The translations under genes were made by a program, and so were the position numbers. Below the pieces are notes generated by a model. It was not told the origin of the DNA, made no database searches, and saw nothing but the letters and a program-made list of their open reading frames with translations. Below, one piece after another: positions 38,500-50,850 of a DNA stretch of 64,000 nucleotides (positions within the stretch are counted from its first letter, which is position 1; every line of letters begins with the position of its first letter). The DNA comes from Lojkania enalia (lineage: Eukaryota > Ascomycota > Dothideomycetes > Pleosporales): the NCBI GenBank assembly GCA_010094045.1, contig ML986682.1, positions 1 to 64,000 on the forward strand. The letters run 5' to 3'.

Positions 38500-39060
38500 T
38501 TCCTAGCACCTTTTATACCTACGACCTCTACTTACTAAATAGAGGATAACCTATAAGCTGAACGAGAGCGGCTTATCGTATTAGTAAAGCAGCATTTTCA
38601 GGGGCTCCAGCATAGTCTATATAGGGTAGAGAAGGTATTAGAGGAAGTAAAGTAGGCGAACGCGAACTCTATATAAAGAATTATTTTAGGAGAGAGCGAA
38701 TTAGCCTAGCACGTATATTATACTATAAAAAAGGCGATAGATTTATAATATAGGTTCTCTAGCCAGGCTGAATTTATACGTCTATTTAATAGTCTTAGTA
38801 TACAGTCTATTGAACAATAGTATACTTTTATAAAGGAGCTCATACTCGCTATAGAAAGTAACGCTCTATAGTTGCTAGAAGACGATAGAGGTACCGGCGT
38901 AAGGAAGGGTACTAAGCGGCATCGTACGTATACCGTCCAACGTCTATTTCTCGCTATTAATATACCCAGGTACTACTATAGAGAGTCCTATATTAAGTAC
39001 TTCACCTTTAAACGCTATACTAAACAGCTTAAGAATAAACTATATTAATTTTAAGTATAG
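38500..39060 (+). pseudogene. Unidentified charged helical protein relic
   Basis: I do not recognise this protein. The plus strand reads with few stops: a basic helix, then H-F-Q-G-L-Q-H-S-L-Y-R-V-E-K-V-L-E-E-V-K (about 38,590-38,655), an acidic/hydrophobic helical stretch with S-E-L-A near 38,695, and L-L-E-D-D-R-G-T-G-V-R-K-G-T-K-R at about 38,870-38,920. A Tyr/Arg/Lys-rich end follows, with stops near 39,045. Stops inside fit former Gln or Trp. Both ends are uncertain, and it may be part of a larger relic. Confidence 0.4.
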
Positions 39061-41489
39061 CTCTTTATAAGAAATACTTAACAGTTTAAATATTTAAGAA
39101 GGTATATATATTAATACCTCCTTTTAGGTATCTAGAATATTGTTCCCTGTCGAATTTATAGAATTAGTCTGAAGAATACTATATTTACAACTTACTGATG
39201 CTTTAGTAGTAGACATATTAATATTTCTTTAATAAGGGTACATTTGCGATTACTTTAGATGCTAAATAGAGATAGGAATTGCTAAAGAGAAGGTACCGTT
39301 TTATACTAAAAAGTTGTTTAATATAGAGGTAGAAATAAAGGATAGAGTAAGATACCTCCTTTATTAAGGTAGTAGTAAAATCGAACCCGACCCGTGTATT
39401 AAGCTTCGGGCTTGTTAACGAGATGTACTCTCGGGTGTATTCGGTCTTAATATTAGTATTATATTCTTAGCCGCTCCTATATACTAGCGCGAGAAAAGGG
39501 AGGTGTATATATATACGGACGGTATCTCGATAATAATATCTAATTAAGAAACGGATGGTAACTAGATAACTCTGTTTTTAGGCGCGTAGCATATATTTAA
39601 TATTAAAGAGAAACTCTATAGTTAAACTAAATATCTAATCTACTCTTCTTTCACCTTACCCCCCTTAAGTAGAAGACTAGTACCCTTTTTTATAAGTGCT
39701 TTACTATCGCATACCGAAAACTGTTCTATAAGCATCTCTTCTTTTCCCGTTATGTAAACTGTAATTGTATATTACTTCTAGTATATTATCTACCCCAATC
39801 TAGTAACAGTAGTACTAATAGTCGTATTATTAAAAAACGAGTTAGATTTAGTAAGAGACTTTCGCTTGAGCGACTAAGGGTATATTAGATAAGTCTCTAC
39901 TATATAAAGGGAGTAATAATACTATCAGGTTCTTATCTATTAAAATAAGAAACGATGTAATCTATCGGATGAAGTTACTGGAGTTGTTTGTTTTAGGAGT
40001 ATACTAGAAAGGTTCGAGGGCCGTCTAGAGAAGTAAGATTAAGAGGTTGTTCTACTCTAAGGAAGTCTTTATAAAGTATAGTATATTAAAGAGTAGACGC
40101 TAAACTTTAGGCCTTAAATTCAACTTATAATATCGACCTAAAAGTAATAAGCTGATAGTAGAGGTTAGGTGTAAAAGCCTAGTATTAGGCGTGTTAGACG
40201 TGTTGGGCAGCCCTAATAGAATAATATAATAGATCGCTTAGTAGGTGGGGTATTCTAGTCTTAGTAATACTATTAAAATAGAACGAGTAGGGATATTTTA
40301 GATAGTTATTAGATAAGGGTACTTATAAAAAGAATTTTTAAGGAGAAGTTTTAGTACAGTTATTTAGTACTTCTCTACTCTCCTATTCTAGTTGTTAATC
40401 TACCAAGCGTGCTCGGAGCTGAGGGCTAGTTAGATTAGCGGATTATATCTAACCCCTATTAGACGGTAAGTAGCTCCTACTTTACAATTAGCTAATATAA
40501 TATAACTGTCTCTAGGCGAGATACTTATCTACTAGTATAGAACAGGTAGTAGTTATATAACACTATTAGCAGAAACTCGAGAACTAATTATATAGTATAA
40601 CACCATTCGCGACTAAACTAGGGCTATTTAGGTAGTAAGTAGTTTAGCTATAAGAAAGTAAGAGTAAGATATATATATCTATCCTCTAAGGGTAGTTCGG
40701 CCGTTTAATCGGTTGATATTATAGAATAAGATACTATAATTAAGTTGGAGAAGATAAAAGGCCACCGGTTGTCTACGGGCAATATTTAAGGATATTAACC
40801 CTCCTCCTAGAAGTTAGACTACTCCAACACTTTCCTTTAACAAAAAATTATAATTTAATACGTGCGCCGTAGCGCTATCTTATCTATTATACCTAAACAT
40901 TGTTTCCTAATCGAGATATACTATATAATAGTATCTAGAACTGCTTATTATAGCTGTAGGGATATAGTAGAAGAAGAAAATACTACGACATGCCCTAAAA
41001 AAGACAAATCTAACTACAAGCTAATAAAGGAATAGATTAGTTCCGGCTTAAATATAGAGAAATGTGGTAAAGCGAATTGCAAAAATCCCTGATAGTACGT
41101 TCCCTAAAGTACCGTTTTTAGGGTAGTCGTATACTAACAGTTTTAGAGTTTAATAGTAGTAGGCCGAACATGCTATCTCTTTTAAGTAGTAGACCTTAGT
41201 ATATATATAGAAAAGCTTTAAATTTTATTAAAAATTAAATTGTAATTAGGCGTCTAATAATACTTTATTCCCGAATATACGTAATTTTATAAGTTTACTA
41301 GATGTTAAGATTTTATATATACGGATATTTGATCTTATAAAGAATTTAAATTTAGGACGGCTTATAGTTGTTCGCAAATACACGATATTTAATAAATTAG
41401 CTAGATATTAAGCTAAGACCCCCCTTTTAGCGTTTATCTTTGTCCTACCAACTATAATTACTACCTTTATCTAAATCCATCCTTATGAA
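39061..41489. other. AT-rich degraded region without a nameable gene
   Basis: Plus-strand reading around 40,960-41,430 is loosely protein-like and could belong to the 5' part of the kinase relic, but I see no motif. The remainder has stops in all frames. Confidence 0.3.
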
Positions 41490-42320
41490 GATAATTAGTA
41501 ACTATAGGCGTACAGCTACTATCTATCTTATAAGAAAAGGCTTAGTTTATAAAATGCTATAGACTTAAATTAGTAAGAAACTTATTATAGAGTTTTAGAA
41601 TACTTTTACTATAGAGAGGTAACTGCTAAACTAGCTAGGAGTCTATCTTAGGATTGTTCGGTATATTCCTATATCTATAATATTACGATTCTAATTCTAG
41701 GTATTAGATACTATAAGCTCTATAGGATTAAGGGTAAGAAGGACGGCTTATTACTCGGTAAGGTAGATTATAGAGACCTTTAGTCGTATATTAAGAGGCA
41801 TGATAATAAAATCGACGACGCTTTAAAAGAGAAATAGTACCTTTAAATTGTTAAAGCCGTTACTTATATTTATAAGAAAGGTATTATCTACTTAAATCTA
41901 AGCACTATAAATATACTTATTTATTAGGCCGGCCAGACTCTAAATCTACTTCTCGCCGACTTTAGTAGCTTTAGATACCTTAAGCTGGGTTTAGATAGCA
42001 ATCTACTCCCTAATAATCCGTTTATAGACCTATAGTTAATAAGTTTTAAATTACTAAAAGTTGATATTTTTAGTTTAAGTATTATCATCTATATTATTAT
42101 AACCGACCATTACCCTTTCTATAAAGGGCCGGCACCCCGGAATAAGGAGAGGTTTATATATAGCGATCGTGTGTAAACACTGTTTACCTAAGGTATATTT
42201 CTAGACCTATCTAGTATACTATTTAGAAGCGTTATCGCTAGATGCTATTATAAGCGTAAGTTTAAGACTGTAAAGGAGGTCGTTCTAGCTCTAGAGGTAG
42301 AAAAACGATACTATACATCT
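41490..42320 (+). pseudogene. Protein kinase domain relic
   Basis: This is the relic of a eukaryotic-type Ser/Thr protein kinase catalytic domain. N-lobe residues are visible at 41,490-41,540 (a Thr-Ala-Thr-Ile-Tyr strand and Val-Tyr-Lys, the likely VAIK-type Lys), then an L-G-V-x-x-R-I-V-R-Y segment near 41,640, which is usual after helix C. After a frame change near 41,700 comes a hinge-like G-L-L-L-G-K segment and K-G-I-I-Y-L-N-L-S-T-I-N-I-L at about 41,880-41,920; the family has IHxDL...N, so the catalytic Asp is now Asn. The Mg-binding motif at about 41,954-41,972 reads A-D-F-S (family DFG). A D-I-F-S-L-S-I-I-I-Y helix (family DxxxLG) and an Arg-containing C-lobe follow. It is inactive. 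No neighbour on the same strand is clearly linked to it. Confidence 0.65.
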
Positions 42321-44429
42321 TAGTAATCTTAACTTATAGTAGAAGTCTTTACTCAACTTCTTGCGGGAATTACGGTAATTTACTATATAAAATCTTAGCA
42401 CAAATATTCTAGGAGTCTAAACTTGTTTACTAGCCCCTATATAAAGAGTATCTATCTCTAATAGCTTAAGCTCCCGAAAAGAGCCTAAAACACGTATTTA
42501 TAGCTACCTCTCCATCCTAATTAAACCCAACTATATATTACCTCTACCTATATATACTTGCGTAAATTTTATGCTAAAAACAGCTCTAAGTATTAAGTAT
42601 AGTTGTTTGAAGTAGAAAAGCGTCTTTCCTACTGCTAAGCCGCTCTAAAGCACTTTCCAGTACCCTTAAAACGGAAGCGTGCTATATTACCCCTATAACC
42701 GTATCTATCCCTAGCTTATATTCTAGTAGTACCGAACGCGGTAAAAAACTAAAACTATTAATAATATTCTACCTAAGCTAAGCACCTTATAACTAAATAG
42801 CAGTAATCTATCTAAGTTAAACAAAAAGAATACCTTTATCCCTCCTACGAGTTAATAGCCTAAAGCGATACTTAAGCTTAACCCGTAAGAAGCTTATCTA
42901 GGGAACTTATAGCTACTAATAATAATAGAGAGTCTAAATAGTCTAAAAGAAGCCCTACGGAAGTTAAGCGGCTTAGTAGCTAGCTAACTAATAACGTTAA
43001 CTTTGGGTTTATCTATATTACCGTAACTTTAAGTCTTTTTAGCAAGTATAGGTATTTTAGATAGAGTTGAAAGGAACTTCCTTAATTACCTCTAGTTAAT
43101 AGAACGTGATATAGTATTAGTACCCTAAAGAGCGTTTATAATTAAGAGCTTAAAGAAGGTTAGGTATCTAAAATAGATACTAGAGCCTAAAGTTAGGAAT
43201 TAAGAATTAGAATAGGTTGTAGGATCTTAACGCCTTCGGAACTACCCTAGTAAAATTTGGGCTAGCGTAATAGATAAGTATTAAAATTATAGAGGTTACT
43301 ATCCTTTATAAATAGAGACTATATTAGCTATTAAGCTTTTAGAACGCTAGTATACTGGTCTAAGTGCTTTAGAGATGTTAGAAGAGGAATAAGTTAGTAT
43401 TTAATTAGCTGTTATATAATGCTAACTATTACTTATATACTAAAATTAAGCCCCTTTAAAGAAATAATGTTTAAAGAGAACTAAAACAGAACCTAGGTTA
43501 TTTCTTAGATAGATACTAAACTAGGCCTATCCGCGAATAGACCTTTATAAATATAATAATAGGCCTACTAGCTTTATACTAGATTTAGAGAATTTACAGC
43601 CCTGTTAGACTGCGCTTATAACTTCTCTCTAGACTAGGATCATACTTACTATCTTCTACTACCTAATAGAGCCGCCTTAAAGTACTCTCCGGCGTCCTCG
43701 AAGTAGAAGCGTATTATATCTCCCCTACGGCCGTACCTGTCCCTAGTTTATATTATACTGATAGACCGAGTACGGCGAAGAAGTAAAGATGTTAAAAATA
43801 TCTTACTTAAGTAGAGCATATTGCAACTCAGCAGTAATAATCCACCTATGTTAAACGAAAGTAATACCTTTAGCCTTCCTACTCTACTAATAAGAACATT
43901 TCTCAACGCGCGCGATTAGAAGGACGGAAATAGTAATAATAATATACGGTGTAATAATATAGACCGTCCTCTAATCCATCTCGCTATGCGTTTATATACC
44001 TAGCGATAGTATAGCTCGATAGACGTACCCTTGCGAAAGACCTATTACTCAAACGACCAATATAAAGAAGTACTTATTATTAGGAAACGGGGCAGCGATA
44101 TAAATATTATTGAGGAAGACTCTAAGCTATCTTACGATCGAAAGTACGATATATAGGCTTATCTCTAAATATAGTATAGCCTTAAATTTAGGTAGACTAT
44201 ACTAAAGGCGGAGGTACTAATAATAAGAATATTTTCGGCGGCTCGAGCCCGACGTAGATAGAAAGATAAAAGCTGTTACCTTATTTTATTCTTCTTAGAG
44301 TTGCTGGATCTAGATAGAACTACTATATCTAGGGTAATTAGCTAGACGCTCAGCTAGCTATCTAGTACTACTCGTCTAGTTAAGCTATACTCTCTAAGTT
44401 GTTAAGACAGGCGTAAGTATAAAGAGGCT
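42321..44429. other. Degraded region with an imperfect about 1-kb-spaced direct duplication
   Basis: Segments at about 42,625-42,850 and 43,665-43,890 are similar: both carry GCCG(C/C)(T/C)TAAAG, a CCCTA..GCCGTA(T/C)CT(A/G)TCCCTAG(C/T)TTATAT block and a TTAAACRAAAR block. On the plus strand both encode a short K-R-x-I-L-P-L-R-P-Y-L-S-L-like segment. The intervening sequence and any gene are not recognisable. A charged plus-strand reading at about 44,010-44,250 is unassigned. Confidence 0.4.
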
Positions 44430-45540
44430 AGTTCTAGGTCTAGAGATTAAGGGTCTAATAGCTTAGAAACTTCAAAATTTAGACTAACGGGTAATATATT
44501 AATAGTAGAATAGACTCTTTTAAAATAATTAGAAACCTATAGATCGAGAATATTTATAACTATCTATACTATCTATCTATTATCTATTTATACTATCTTC
44601 GAAATATTAAACTTGGTAATAGATTTCTAGTAGAATTTAGGATCGTTCCTATTAATAATAATTAAATATCCCTAAATTTGTATATCTATATTACTATATA
44701 AAATTAAAAAGCCGTAGATTTTACTATAAAGTCTCTTCTCCTGGCTGACTAGTCGGAATAACTCGAATAGGCCCTATAATAAAATAGTTTAACTGTATAT
44801 ATTTTACTAATTAGTAATATTAAGTATAGATACTCCGCATTTTACTTTACTTATAAGAAATAGAAAGTATATATCGTACCTAGCTGCGAAATACAAATAA
44901 TCTTCCAATTTATTTCCAATAAAAGGTTAAAGCTTCTATAGTCGTTTTTAGGTAAAAGCTTCTCATTTAAATCTAAAGCTATCTAGTTGTAGATATAGTC
45001 CAGAAAAAGGAATAGCATTATTCTAGCCTGTATTAGAGGTTTCTTAGAGAATTAATAAATGCCTAGCGCCGCGAATTGCTAAAATTTTGGTAGGAGGAAT
45101 AATAAGCTAAATAATATCCTGGATTACTCTTATCTTATTTCTATCTTTAATTAATTCTAAAGTATCTTTGAATAGGCTGTCTATAAAAAAGGTGTCTTTT
45201 AGTAGCGACTGGGGAGACTCTAGAAGCTTTTTACAAAGTATATTATTTTTAACGCCGCTACCTCTTTTATATCTACTTATAAAGCTGCCGCGCTTACTAA
45301 ATTAGCTTTTATATTATGGATGTTTATATAGGGTGCTCTTCTATTCCCGTAGTTGTTAATCGCTCGGTAGTCGCGTTAGAACTATATCTATATTTATACT
45401 AGCATCTAAACACTTTTAGTAAAGAAAAGCTGATAATTTCTTTCGTGCTAGTATATAATAGATAATATCCTAAAATCGGTTTATACTTTTCTCTTCTTTA
45501 TCTATCGGCTAGGTTCTATTATCTTTCTAGAACTCGATCC
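44430..45540 (-). pseudogene. DUF7924 (PD-(D/E)XK-like) protein relic
   Basis: The minus strand reads as a fungal DUF7924-type protein, whose fold resembles restriction-endonuclease-like (PD-(D/E)XK) nucleases. From about 45,200 leftward there is an amphipathic lead-in. Then follows a segment reading L-Q-L-D-S-F-R-F-K where the family has PDxSxGF; the Asp is kept. An L-I-S-K-V-K-C-G strand follows where the family has EVKCG: the Glu is now Lys (GAA to AAA), the second Lys is kept. Next comes N-I-x-N-x-Q-N-I-Y-S (family DxAxxQNxHS), then a G-L-F-E-L-F-R-L-V helix, and Y-Q/x-K-S-I-T-K-F-N-I near the C-terminus. The last recognisable residues are near 44,430. Length is as expected for the family. 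Its role is unknown, and no partner gene is evident. Confidence 0.65.
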
Positions 45541-46779
45541 GAGCCTTGCTGATTATCTTTTAAATTAGTTTACTGGTAGGGGCTGTAAATATTTATACTT
45601 GTTTAGGTAACAGCTTAGGTAAAGTATAGAATAGAAATTTGCCTTTATATAGTTACTTTAGTATCTTAACTTATTTACGAGACTTAGTTTAGAGAAGGTT
45701 TCAGGTTTATAGACGTTTATATAGACGTTCGGTTAATATAAAGCTCTTAAGGTCTTATTTTTACTTTCTCACCGTAACGGTTTATTTTACGCTCTTTTAA
45801 AGATCTAGAACGTTCTTATAAGCTATTTTAGATTATTAATAATAGGAAAAGGTTAGTATATATATGCTACTTGCATCTAAGATTTAGAGCTCTTCTTAAT
45901 TACTAGTATACATGTATTATATCGCGTGGCTTTACTAATCCCCTAATACTATTATACTGCGAAAGTTAAAATAGTCGTATAGTACTATAAGACTTAATAC
46001 TTCGTACCTTTATCCGCCAGGGTTAATATACGCTGTCTCTTCTAAGCGGCGATAGATGCTGAGTTACTAGCTATATCTTTTAGAACCGTAGGATTAAAGC
46101 GCTTATATATGAAGCCGAGTTTAAAGTAGAGGAAGCTAACAGCAAATACCAAGCTAAAGGAATACTAAGATACACCCTGCTAACGCTAGCTACAGTACTA
46201 TTTCGCTAGAGAGCAGCTAAGGGATATATTATACCCTAAGAGTCTATTCCCTAGCATTCTACACGCGTAATATTACGATAAGATACCTTATTACTCCTTT
46301 AGCTAAACTTGTGCTATTTTATCTTACTAATGCCCTTTTTCTATTACGCTTAATTTATTGCCTATTTTATAACTTGTGAGACGCCTAAACGACGAAGTAT
46401 AGTTCTATATATCTCTCTCGGGCACTAAAAGTAGGGCGTATAAAGTAAAATATACGAATAATAGGAATTAAGACGTAGGAGGATTAAGTATTAGTTGCTA
46501 TAGATAAAAACAGTCTTAGCTAAGTATAATAAAGGTATACTAGGATTCGAGTAATATATATAATATACTATAAGATGAGATCGTAAAGCTTATACTAAGA
46601 CTTAAAGGGGAGGAGAGGTTCTAGCTTTAGAGCGTATAGTTAAAACCCTCCTTTATTAATAGTATTTAATACTAATCTTCTAGCTAGTAGTTCCGAACTA
46701 TAATAATATATATATTAGCAAATATAAATTTCTAATACTATTTAACTTTATAAGTTAGGTTAAGCTGCGTAATTTAATA
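45541..46779. other. AT-rich degraded stretch
   Basis: No gene is identified. The minus strand between about 45,850 and 46,170 is loosely protein-like (Lys/Arg/Gln-rich), and may be an upstream part of the DUF7924 gene or a separate relic. Confidence 0.3.
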
Positions 46780-49250
46780 GCTACCCTCTATCTTTCCTGC
46801 TTAAACAACTAAGAGCTATCTACTCTAGACTTGGCCTTATCTTTAGACGCTCTCTTCCTCTTTTAATTTGGCGAGATAGCGCCCAGTATAGCTTGTTGCT
46901 TAATAATTTCTACTCGCTTAAAATTAATTACTATTACTTAACTAGTCTCCTCGCTCTATAATATATTACGAGGCTTGAGATTTTTATATAGAACCCTAAG
47001 ATCGTAAATTGCTTGTATTAAGCAGTTAGCTAGTTAACTAACGTAAGCTATATTCTCGTGGGTGAGGTGCTTAAAGATAAGCTCCCCTCTAAAACTAAGA
47101 AATATTATGTAAACAAGTTTACAGATACTCTTATAGTAGTAGAGGCTTTCTAGGTTAATATTACCTAGATAAACGGGTATATATATACTCTAGATCGGAT
47201 AGAGGATGTTATAAATAGTAGCTTTATATTTAAGATAGTAGACGAAGTTAATAGGAGTATATTTAGCTACAACCGCGTACCTATATAATTTTAGCCAAAC
47301 TTAGAATAAGATGCTATAAGCTCTAAGTTAACTTATAGGCTTACAGTCGGTATCTAGGTCGTCTAAGAACTATTAGCGTATATAGGAGAGAAAAGTAGGT
47401 AGATTAATCTAATAATAGCTTTCTCTATAATCTTACACATTTGGGTATAATAGGTTAAGTAGACCCCCTTTAACCAACCTAAGTAGACACTTTTAAGTAT
47501 AATACTGTCTACTCTGTCCTCTATAAGAACTCTAACTAGGCGAGGAGCTGCTAGTAGTAGTATAGGTATAAGGTAGACCCTAAAGTAAAGGTTACCGTCG
47601 GCTTAGAGTATTAGAATTAGGTTCCTCGTTACTAGCTGCGTGCTGATCCCGCGGCCCTATACAGCTTTAGGAGGTAATTAGAGTCTGTTTCTGCTAGAGC
47701 TGAATAGGTAATATATAAAGGAACTTATTATGCTAAAATAGGCGGTATTCTAATAATAGTATATCTTCTAGAGGGATAGTATCTAGCAGATTATTATATA
47801 TAACCTCCTATCTGTTAAGTTAAGAGGCGGTGTTAGTATGCTACTTATAGTTATAGGGCGGCGTCTATAGCGCTCGAAGCGTAAAAGCTAGTATCTAGCT
47901 AACAGCTATTAAATGCAGGTGATTCGCTCTATTTAAGTCTAGTATCTATTTTATAGATTCCCCAACATTACCTTTAGGTACTAATAGGAAGTAGTAGACT
48001 ATCCTAGGGTCCTTAGAAATCCGTAGGAAGATAGATACCTCGCCGGTGTAAACGTAGCTATACTCTAATCCTATTTTTACTATATAGGAAAAAGCTTAGG
48101 TAATAACTATAGTAATTAATTAGTAAAAGTAGTCTTGTAGAGTATTAGTTTCTTTATATTAGACTATATTATTAAATACTATCTCTTCTAGCCCTTCGTA
48201 AATATAACCGAGCGGTAGCTTATATAGTACTTTATACTTAATAATAAAGGCTGTAATATAATTCTCTACGTTATAGGTGCTTATATTATAGATATAGAAC
48301 TAATCTATACGAGGATAGGAGGATTATATTAGTCTTATACAACCTATAGCGACCGACTGTAGCTCCTTAGCCTTAGCTTATAGGCGTAGTAACCGCTGTT
48401 AAGACCCTAATACTATTATCTACTCTATACCCTCCTATAGTTATAATTCTAGGCTAAGGGTATTTGTGTAGTTCTTAAACCTTACTAAACCTTAGAATCT
48501 AAATTTCCTTTATAATGTCCGGTTATCGTATAAACGTTTAATAATTGAAGATATATAGTTTTTAATAGTAGAGCGCTAAAACAAGTGTAGATCGAGCTTA
48601 GAGCTTATTATCCTTCGTCTAATAGCTTTATTAGACTCCTCTAAAGTATATAGTAAGGTGAAGTACCGCTCTAAAACTAGGTCGCATTCTATAAGATTAT
48701 TCTAGATAGCTGCTTATTGTATTAGGAAGTCCTCCTATATAAGAAGCCTCTTAGGCCGAAGCTTGTTATTTACATTTACTAGGTCGCCTCGCGTTAATAA
48801 GGTAGTATCAGTCTGGATGGCGAGACCTGTGTAGAGGTGGTTATAGCAGGCGTTAAGGAACTCCGGGAGAGTTGTCTTACAAGTTCTTTCTTCGGCTGTT
48901 TCCTATGCGCGCTCTACTTCTTCGCGTCTGCGTTGTTCCTCTTCGCGTCTACATTGTTCCTCTTTACGTCTACGTTGTTCCTCTTCGCGTCTACGTTGTT
49001 CCTCTTCGCGTCTACGTTGTTCCTCTTTGCATCTACATTGTTCCTCTTCGCGTCTGCGTTGTTCCTCTTTACGTCTACGTTGTTCCTCTTTATATCTTTG
49101 TTTTTCTTCCTCCTGCGCTCTCTCTGCAACTTTACGTCTGCGCTACTCTTTAAGAAATAGACTCTTCTAATCAGGCGACTGTTGCGCTATATTAAATTAA
49201 TATTAAGAACTAGGATGTACTTAGGATAGTTCGTATATAGTAAATAGGAC
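46780..49250 (-). pseudogene. Coiled-coil / kinase-like fungal protein relic
   Basis: The minus strand preserves a full-length type of fungal protein: an N-terminal Arg/Glu coiled coil (49,140-48,920), then T-T-L-P-E-F-L-N-A-C (about 48,870-48,840) and a conserved N-K-L-R-P-K-R segment near 48,760, then a long globular middle with E-Y/I-K-x-x-Y-K-L near 48,220 and Y-Y-F-L-L-V-P-K-G near 47,970. At the C-terminus is a degenerate protein-kinase-like domain: the T-I-L-G-F-Y-I-K-I-S segment at about 46,955-47,010 stands where relatives have ALGVLHEDLAPRN, so the catalytic-loop residues are lost. The Arg/Lys-rich terminus ends near 46,790. Stops are TAG/TAA from Gln or Trp. No start ATG was found; about 49,250 is the limit of readable coding. 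Function is unknown. Short open frames at 48,837-49,160 on the other frames are shadows of its repeat. Confidence 0.7.
48915..49100 (-). repeat. 21-bp tandem repeat encoding an Arg/Glu heptad coiled coil
   Basis: About nine units of 21 bp (core GTTGTTCCTCTTCGCGTCTA on the plus strand) encode a seven-residue repeat, Arg-Arg-Arg-Glu-Glu-Glu-Gln with Lys or Cys variants, on the minus strand. Variants are mostly transitions. It is the charged coiled coil of the kinase-like relic. Confidence 0.85.
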
Positions 49251-50169
49251 TAGATACGCTTGATTAGATATCTTTTATAGTAAATTGGGCGTAGAAGAGT
49301 ATATATACTCGCGAGACTGATAGGGCTTACGTTAAAGTTAAGGAAGCGTTAGACTTACACTTATTTTAGCCCTACTACTCTCAGTATAAGGCGTCTAGTA
49401 ATAACCTAGCTAGGTAACTATTAGTATATATTAATTCTAAATAGGAAAAGCCTAACCGAGGTTTAACTAGTATTAAGTCTAACTGCTAGCGATCTTATAG
49501 ATATAATTAAAAACTTTAAGCTAATTTTAATATTAGCGCGTAAGGGCCTACTTTCTAAATTTTTAGGAAAGATAATAATAAACGCTGTAATTACTTTATA
49601 TATTGTCTAATAGTAAGTAGAGATTATTAGGGAGAAATTTATAGTTGTAGATAGAAGCATTATAGTAATAATATAGCTAGTTAAGGGTAGTTTAGTAATA
49701 TCGTTTCTTAGTTATATTATTTTTAGCCCTTATCTTTATTATATTAGAACGGTTTCTCTTTTAGATATAATTTAACGCCTAGTATATATAGTTTAGTGTG
49801 CTAAATAGTTAAGTTTAGGACAGGTCTAGGGTTATAGTAATCCCTTATTTATACTCTTTAGCTTCTTAATATTCTAAAAGTCTATTATTAATGCGATCTT
49901 TATAACAATTAGTTTAAGTAGAATAAGCTCTTTCTACTAGATTAGCCTCTAACAACTATAAGTTAAGATAGAGTAATAGACAGCTCAGTATCTTAAAGAC
50001 TTAAAGAGGGCCTACGTATTTAAGAAGTAATTTTATATTTCGGAAGTCTGCGCCTATAAGGAAACTGATAATTTAAGTAGTATCTCTCCTCTTATTACTA
50101 TAAAGAGAATATAACTAAAGTTAGATTTTAAATCTTAAATAGAGCGAGATATATGTAATAATCTAGAGA
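49251..50169. other. AT-rich degraded stretch
   Basis: No supported gene. It separates the kinase-like relic from the GNAT relic, both on the minus strand. Confidence 0.35.
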
Positions 50170-50850
50170 ACCCTCCAGCCTTTATCTACTTTCTATAGTA
50201 TACTTGTAATAACCCCCTTTTTTATATTTATCTAACTAACAGTCTTAAAGCCGAACTTTAAATATAGATTAACGCCCGCTAGAGATACTAGTATATAAAA
50301 ATATCTATAAAGTTAGTCTGCCTCTTTGCAAATATATTCTATTATAGTAGAACTAATCCCTTCTTTCTAGTAATCCGGACGTACAGACACGAAGGTTAAA
50401 CCTAGTATATATAAGAATAAAGAGTATAGATTTAGAACTATACTACTACTTACGTAGTATGTTATCGAGGCTATTAAATACACGTCTCCGCTCCTTTATA
50501 AGCCCCTTTAACAGATCTTACCACGTAGCTATATTAAGTATCTGTAGAAGGTAAGTCTTCTCTTTAAACTTCTTTTACGCTGAATTATTAGACGCTTTTC
50601 CCTCCTAAACCTAACCTATAAACCTAACTACCTTACTATCGTCTGTATAGGCTTTATAGAAGGTTATACTACTACTAAAAGCATACTATATATTAATAGT
50701 ATACTATTCTATAATTTTACTATACTGCTCGTCGCGTAGATTCTCTAGAAATATAACTTAATATAATAGGCCATCCTATATTACAGGAAAATCGATATTA
50801 CGTATAAGTAAATCGATATCTAAGTAGTTAATATAAGAGAGAAAGATTAT
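50170..50850 (-). pseudogene. GNAT-family N-acetyltransferase relic (probable)
   Basis: GNAT enzymes transfer acetyl from acetyl-CoA to amines. Reading leftward on the minus strand, D-I-D-L-L-I near 50,810 and the following hydrophobic/charged helix fit motif C of the family. A D-D-S-K-V-V-R-F-I-G segment (about 50,640) fits the strand preceding motif A. V-S-V-R-P-D-Y-x-K-E-G-I-S-S-T-M-I-E-Y at about 50,330-50,390 matches the acetyl-CoA-binding motif A (V-x-P-x-x-R/Q-x-x-G-x-G/A) with Gly changes, followed by a long helix. L-Y-L-K-F-G-F-K-T-V near 50,240 matches the usual L-Y-x-x-x-G-F motif B. Stops are of the RIP type. The substrate is unknown. The assignment rests on motif spacing only. 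Confidence 0.5.

Noticed and set aside
48837..49160. Plus-strand open frame of 107 codons and two overlapping open frames over the 21-bp repeat
   Set aside because: They are alternative frames of the tandem repeat. The minus-strand frame giving the Arg/Glu heptad continues into a recognisable protein on the 3' side; these do not.
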